This document shows positions 60,114 through 64,000 of a stretch of 64,000 bases of DNA, in pieces. The stretch lies in contig JAFUAD010000063.1 in assembly GCA_017460835.1 (NCBI GenBank), forward strand, positions 1 to 64,000, written 5' to 3'. The notes beneath the pieces were generated by a model that did no database searches, had not been told where the DNA came from, and saw only the letters and a program-made list of their open reading frames with translations. How positions within the stretch are numbered: the first letter of the stretch is position 1; every line of letters starts with the position of its first letter. This stretch comes from Oscillospiraceae bacterium. GTDB taxonomy: Bacteria; Bacillota; Clostridia; Oscillospirales; Ruminococcaceae. Position numbers and translations under genes: made by a program.

Positions 60114-60248
60114 GCCCTACATTCCAATATTCTGCCTCTCGGGTCTGAAATCTTCTCAAACTATCCTCGGTATTATATGTACATGTAATAAGGAAATAAC
60201 GCACTCGATACTTCATTTGTACTGCCGAGGATGTTGATACGGTCAATA

Positions 60249-61073
60249 TTACTTTATTTCCAAAGAATCTATGACCCTCATAAACTCAGCAAAAATCTCA
60301 TCGTTCTTGCTCCCATACTGCTGAAGCCCGAAGTTCATTGTGAGACCTTCCTCAAGGATAAGGTAATAGCGTGTATAGTAATCATTGAATTCGGGTTCTT
60401 CTGGATATTCTGCTGCATAGTGAATTATAATTGTTTCGTATCCGTTCACCTGCTGTGTTTCTATTTCACCAACATCAAGCCCACCATGAGGAGTCAGAGA
60501 ATCAGCGTTTATCTTTATATGCTCTTCAAACGAGCCGCCTGCCCATAGCTTGTTCGGTTCAATATCACTGTAATCAGGTCTATACCATTCTGAACAGGTT
60601 ACATCTATACCGCACATTTTTTCCTGATCCAACAGCTGCAAAGCACACCCCTCTTTTGACTCGTGCTGAGGCAGTATCAGATCAGTTTTGGCTTTGTCTT
60701 TAAATCTTCTTACCTCCCAGGTGCTGTCATCAAAATACACTGTTGCTATTTTCCCTGTACTGCCGAGTCGCCAGAAGTTATAGTCCATGCCGTTGTCTGC
60801 TTCTGAGGAGACTGACTCGGCTGTAGCCTCTGACTGAGTGATCTCGACTGCTGTTGTGGTAGTAGTCATTTCGGTGACGGTAACTTTCTCCGACTCGGAA
60901 ATAATCGGCTCTATGACATCTGTTTGTATGCTGCTATCCTCAATCAGTACAGGTGCCTTGACCTCAACAGGATTTTTGTTCTTGCTGCTGTCTACGGCTA
61001 TAGTAATACCTCCACCTATAACTCCGAGTGCGATTACTCCTACGATGATCTTTTCTGTAGCTGCTCTTTTCAC
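60249..61073 (-). CDS. Membrane-anchored extracellular protein of the mobile element
   Basis: 274 residues. One membrane helix at about 8-27, a Thr/Glu-rich linker (VTVTEMTTTTTAVEITQSE), then a strand-rich extracellular domain (IATVYFDDSTWEVRRFKDKA, LTPHGGLDVGEIETQQVNGY, YYTRYYLILEEGLTMNFGLQ). The C-terminal part resembles PsbP/DUF-like or LpqN-type beta domains; the resemblance is weak. GGAGG precedes ATG 61073. Confidence 0.7.
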   Translation of the reverse strand: MKRAATEKIIVGVIALGVIGGGITIAVDSSKNKNPVEVKAPVLIEDSSIQTDVIEPIISESEKVTVTEMTTTTTAVEITQSEATAESVSSEADNGMDYNFWRLGSTGKIATVYFDDSTWEVRRFKDKAKTDLILPQHESKEGCALQLLDQEKMCGIDVTCSEWYRPDYSDIEPNKLWAGGSFEEHIKINADSLTPHGGLDVGEIETQQVNGYETIIIHYAAEYPEEPEFNDYYTRYYLILEEGLTMNFGLQQYGSKNDEIFAEFMRVIDSLEIK

Positions 61074-61170
61074 TTTACTTCCTCCTTTAATTTTTTATAA
61101 AATGATATTCTCCCATCATTATCCGACATTGGCTTTTCTGTATCAGCCCTTTTCTGTATGAGATTGGTTA

Positions 61171-61758
61171 TTACATACGCACATTTTTCAGATCGTTTAT
61201 CGGCACTATTGTCTCGTAATCATGTTTTATATAAATCCCGATGCACTCCGGGTAGACCTTTGATAAGGCAAGCAACCATTTTATCCTGACTTCATACAGT
61301 AACTGCTCAGATTGTTCGTCCGCAAAGTTCTTGATATCTCTGATATTATCAAACACTTTCATCTCTCTATATGAGATGTAAAACTTCGCAATGTTATTTA
61401 TATCTGCTTCATCAGGGGCAAGCTCTCTTCCAAAGCAAGCAGGCACTCCAGTGAATGGCTTAACTATGCTTTGCTCTATAAGCTTCAGTTTTTTAATCTC
61501 ACAAACTAAGCTGCTTGTTTTTGTTTCAGTTTCTTTGCACTTACAGGCTCTCGCTGTTGGTGTTAACTTAGTTTTCAAAAATATGTCCTCAAATGTCAGT
61601 ACCGACAAAATACTATAGCGAGAAAGAGTAACCCTTGTATTAAATAAACTTACAAATCCAGCCAGCAGCCTCTCATCGTCTGCAAGAGCGACAGGCTTTG
61701 CAAAGAGCAAAAGGATGTTAAGATTGTTTTCAGGTTTTCCATTAATATAATTAATCAT
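61171..61758 (-). CDS. Unknown element protein
   Basis: 195 residues, mainly helical, with a hydrophobic N-terminal third that is not a clear membrane span and a C-T-K-rich middle (ARACKCKETETKTSS). It lies between the coupling protein gene and the anchored protein on the same strand. No family recognised. Confidence 0.6.
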   Translation of the reverse strand: MINYINGKPENNLNILLLFAKPVALADDERLLAGFVSLFNTRVTLSRYSILSVLTFEDIFLKTKLTPTARACKCKETETKTSSLVCEIKKLKLIEQSIVKPFTGVPACFGRELAPDEADINNIAKFYISYREMKVFDNIRDIKNFADEQSEQLLYEVRIKWLLALSKVYPECIGIYIKHDYETIVPINDLKNVRM

Positions 61759-61838
61759 TTTATATCACCACTTTGGACTGTTAAAACAGCCTATATGTTA
61801 AAGTGCTCTGATCTTCACAAAACCTGCACATAGTTCCT

Positions 61839-63134
61839 TTATCTGAATCTGCTTGAAAACGGTCTGTCATTTACATGATAATCTGAAAGATCTACTGTTT
61901 TGGAGAACTTCGGAGATGATCCCCGACGAAACACCCAGTTCGTTGACAGGGGCATATCAAGTATTTTGTGGAGTGGCTGGTTGCTTCTTTCGGAGATCAT
62001 TCTTGCTGTTTCAATATCGTTGCCGCCCATATAGGCTATTGTGTCGCAGTTGTCAAGTATCGTGTGGCTGCTCTCTCCGTAACCCTTTTCAAGCTGAGAT
62101 TCCGACTGCAAGATCAAAACCGCCGAGATTCCTCTTGATCGGATATTGGAGATCATGTTCTCAAAGCCGTGGATACGGCAGTTCGTACCGAAATCATCGA
62201 GAATAAACCTGACAGGCACAGGTAATCTACTGTCCTCACATTTCTCGTCTGCGTAGCTGCAAAGCTCGTTCATTGCCTGACTGTAAAAGATGTTCGCTAT
62301 GGTATCCTTTGAACGGTCTGTGTCGCTGATACTAAGGAAAACTGCTGTCTTTTCTCTGCCGATCCCTTTCAGATCAATCTGATTGTCGCCCGAGGTCATT
62401 TTTCTCATTCCAAGAGAATCGAAAGAGTTTATCATCGACTGCAATGTAATGATAACGCATCCAAATGTACGGGGGGCAGTGGACTTAAACTTCTGATACT
62501 GAGCATATGCCCAGCTTTCCTCGCCCTTTCTGAAATAGTAGTCATGTGCATGAGGCTCAAATATTTTATCTATTTCACATGATTCACATTCCTCGTAAAC
62601 AGTCGGGTCTATCTTTGCAAGAAGGTCTGCAATGCCGTGGATCGACCTGTCTATATCCTTTCCACCCTCCATAAAATAACCTATCATAGAAGATACAAGC
62701 AGCTCCGATGCCTTTTCCCAGAATGGATCGTTAGATGCAGTCTTGCCGCCGTAGCCGAGTGAAACTATCTGAGAAGCAAGCTTCATAGCATCATCTGTTG
62801 TGCGGACATAGTTCAGAGGGTTATATCTGTCGGATTTTTCCGGGTGGATAAAATCAAGGTGTATCACCTTATATCCGTTTCGCTCCATATAGTCGCCGTA
62901 CTTTGTATAAAGGTTTCCCTTCGGATCAGCAATGATATAGCTCCCACAAGCCGACAGCAGATTCGGAATAACTACGCTTCTCGTTTTTCCGGCACCCGAT
63001 GCACCGAGAATGACCATGTTGTTATTGAGCCTTGTTTTAACGCTGTCAAGGCTGAACAGCTCACCATTCGGCAGAATGCCGCACTCTAAGTTATGTGCCT
63101 TACCGATATTGTATCTGAACGAATCTCTTACCAT
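61839..63134 (-). CDS. Type IV coupling protein (VirD4/TraG family), soluble form
   Basis: 431 residues from ATG 63134, with AAGGAG ahead. It is the ATPase that feeds the relaxosome into the conjugation channel. Walker A GASGAGKT (44-51), DPKGNLY, the FWEKASELLVSS block, Walker B RFILDDFGT and the late VLILQSESQLEKGYG are all present. The usual two N-terminal membrane helices are absent, as in the short coupling proteins of some Gram-positive elements, so a membrane partner is expected elsewhere. Confidence 0.9.
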   Translation of the reverse strand: MVRDSFRYNIGKAHNLECGILPNGELFSLDSVKTRLNNNMVILGASGAGKTRSVVIPNLLSACGSYIIADPKGNLYTKYGDYMERNGYKVIHLDFIHPEKSDRYNPLNYVRTTDDAMKLASQIVSLGYGGKTASNDPFWEKASELLVSSMIGYFMEGGKDIDRSIHGIADLLAKIDPTVYEECESCEIDKIFEPHAHDYYFRKGEESWAYAQYQKFKSTAPRTFGCVIITLQSMINSFDSLGMRKMTSGDNQIDLKGIGREKTAVFLSISDTDRSKDTIANIFYSQAMNELCSYADEKCEDSRLPVPVRFILDDFGTNCRIHGFENMISNIRSRGISAVLILQSESQLEKGYGESSHTILDNCDTIAYMGGNDIETARMISERSNQPLHKILDMPLSTNWVFRRGSSPKFSKTVDLSDYHVNDRPFSSRFR

Positions 63135-63184
63135 AAAAATCACTCCTTGATCTGTTTCTGTTCGCTCTGCGCTATTCTGAAATA

Positions 63185-63796
63185 TCAGTTATCGAAAACG
63201 CTTTTTATGTCATCACAAATGCCAAACCTAATTGCTTCCTCCGCACTCATATAGTTATCAAAAACTGTCGCGCTGTTGATCTGATCAACAGTCTTTCCTG
63301 TGTGGTGTGAGAGGATCTTGCTGAGGACGGACTTCGTTTCCAGTATGGTCTGTGCCGTTTTCTCAATCGTTGTAGCCGAACCGCCCATACCGCCTGCTAT
63401 AAGAGGTTCATGTATCATTACTCTTGAATGCGGAAGAATGAACCTCCGTCCTTTCTGTCCGCCTGCAAAAATGACTGCACCCATGCTTGCCGCAAGCCCT
63501 GTACAGTACATCGTGATTTTGTTTCGGTATGACTGAATAATGTCGTAGATTACAAGACCGGCTGATACCTCACCACCGGGGCTGTTGATGATGATATCTA
63601 CATCTCTCTGCTCCTCAGACAGCACCGACATTGCAGTTATGAAGTCCATAGCCATGCGCTGATCTATCTCGCCCACAAGATAGAGCCTTGCCTTTGAGAA
63701 CTGCTCTGTAATGAGGTCGATATCCCTAAAGCCCTTGCAATCCTCGACGATCATCTTCTTGGGGAGCATATTTACCGTATTATATGTATCTGCCAT
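63185..63796 (-). CDS. ClpP-like serine protease on the mobile element
   Basis: 203 residues from ATG 63796. The catalytic triad is complete: S104 in GLAASMGAVI, H129 in RVMIHEPL and D180 in TVFDNYMS. The oligomer core INSPGGEVSAGL is also present. No Clp ATPase is in the window. It lies 50 bases upstream of the coupling protein gene. A conjugation-specific or anti-host-defence role is inference; an ordinary ClpP paralogue is the alternative. Confidence 0.88.
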   Translation of the reverse strand: MADTYNTVNMLPKKMIVEDCKGFRDIDLITEQFSKARLYLVGEIDQRMAMDFITAMSVLSEEQRDVDIIINSPGGEVSAGLVIYDIIQSYRNKITMYCTGLAASMGAVIFAGGQKGRRFILPHSRVMIHEPLIAGGMGGSATTIEKTAQTILETKSVLSKILSHHTGKTVDQINSATVFDNYMSAEEAIRFGICDDIKSVFDN

Positions 63797-63833
63797 TGTT
63801 ATCACCTTTGCCTTTCTGATCATAAAAACGTGT

Positions 63834-64000
63834 TCATATATCCCATATCGGGTGCGGGTGGAAAAACGGCTTGAACCGTTTTACCTTTATCGCCTTATTC
63901 ATTACCTCATCGACACACATAGCCTCTCTTGTATTAGATTGAACGTATCCTTTTATGACCTTGTAAAACTCTTTTGGGATAGAATGATAGTTTATGCGCT
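63834..64000 (-). CDS. Unknown gene, 5' end beyond the window
   Basis: The minus-strand frame is open from the window edge to a stop at 63834-63836; 54 codons are visible (YHSIPKEFYKVIKGYVQSN, then AMCVDEVMNKAIKVKRFKPF, then a HPHPIWDI end). Likely a further transfer-region gene on the same transcript as clpP. No family recognised. Confidence 0.5.
   Translation of the reverse strand, partial: RINYHSIPKEFYKVIKGYVQSNTREAMCVDEVMNKAIKVKRFKPFFHPHPIWDI

Overview
The window looks like a Clostridia chromosome, most likely a Ruminococcus-type gut member of the Oscillospiraceae, with more A+T-rich accessory DNA at both ends. Supporting this are FabK in place of FabI, a ThyX thymidylate synthase, a fused AroE-AroK, lipoproteins with Ser/Glu-rich linkers, a dipicolinate synthase remnant, DUF1700/DUF4097 and HD-GYP proteins, and AGGAGG ribosome sites. 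The species call is inference. Both ends could reflect integration, recombination or a contig mis-join.

Region 1 (1-6000) is accessory DNA. A very large P-loop ATPase, cut by the window edge, overlaps a gene whose product ends in a HEPN-like R-x4-H motif. A cupin and an HD-domain phosphohydrolase follow as a tight pair, then the decayed start of an iron-containing alcohol dehydrogenase. A promoter-to-terminator unit with no gene, a candidate small RNA, sits at 5974-6182.

Region 2 (6270-15790) is a type II fatty acid synthesis locus. A TetR regulator with two tandem palindromes just downstream of its -10 box is followed by fabH, acpP, fabK, fabD, fabG, fabF, fabZ, accD, a membrane protein and accA. 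accB and accC are absent.

Region 3 (16100-27500) holds cell-envelope and signalling genes: a two-domain lipoprotein, a flavin/PNPOx protein, an alpha/beta hydrolase, a padR-DUF1700-DUF4097-HD-GYP series, a truncated dpaA, and a small lipoprotein facing a frameshifted HTH gene across four copies of one operator-like motif.

Region 4 (28000-39120, minus strand) is an 11-gene operon carrying every step from DAHP to chorismate plus the prephenate branches to Phe and Tyr. Its 5' leader encodes a short peptide with a dense Phe/Tyr run and then an intrinsic terminator, which indicates transcription attenuation by aromatic amino acids.

Region 5 (39170-53170) has a Cys-repeat lipoprotein next to an XRE regulator, lower glycolysis (pgk, tpiA, gpmI) interleaved with an LtaS-like sulfatase-fold enzyme and a membrane protein, a double-length ThyX, an SGNH-like protein, another lipoprotein and a truncated zinc-ribbon gene.

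Region 6 (53173-64000) is mobile-element DNA joined abruptly to the chromosome. It holds a headless ABC transporter, an oriT-like region with mobC, remnants of a serine recombinase, a run of unknown genes, an SSB-like protein, a soluble VirD4/TraG coupling protein and a ClpP-like protease.

Spaces between core operons carry a mosaic of dispersed repeats: eight copies of a ~75-80 bp element, two copies of a long hairpin, and two other modules. Perfect or near-perfect sigma-A promoters with 17-bp spacers are common and are listed.
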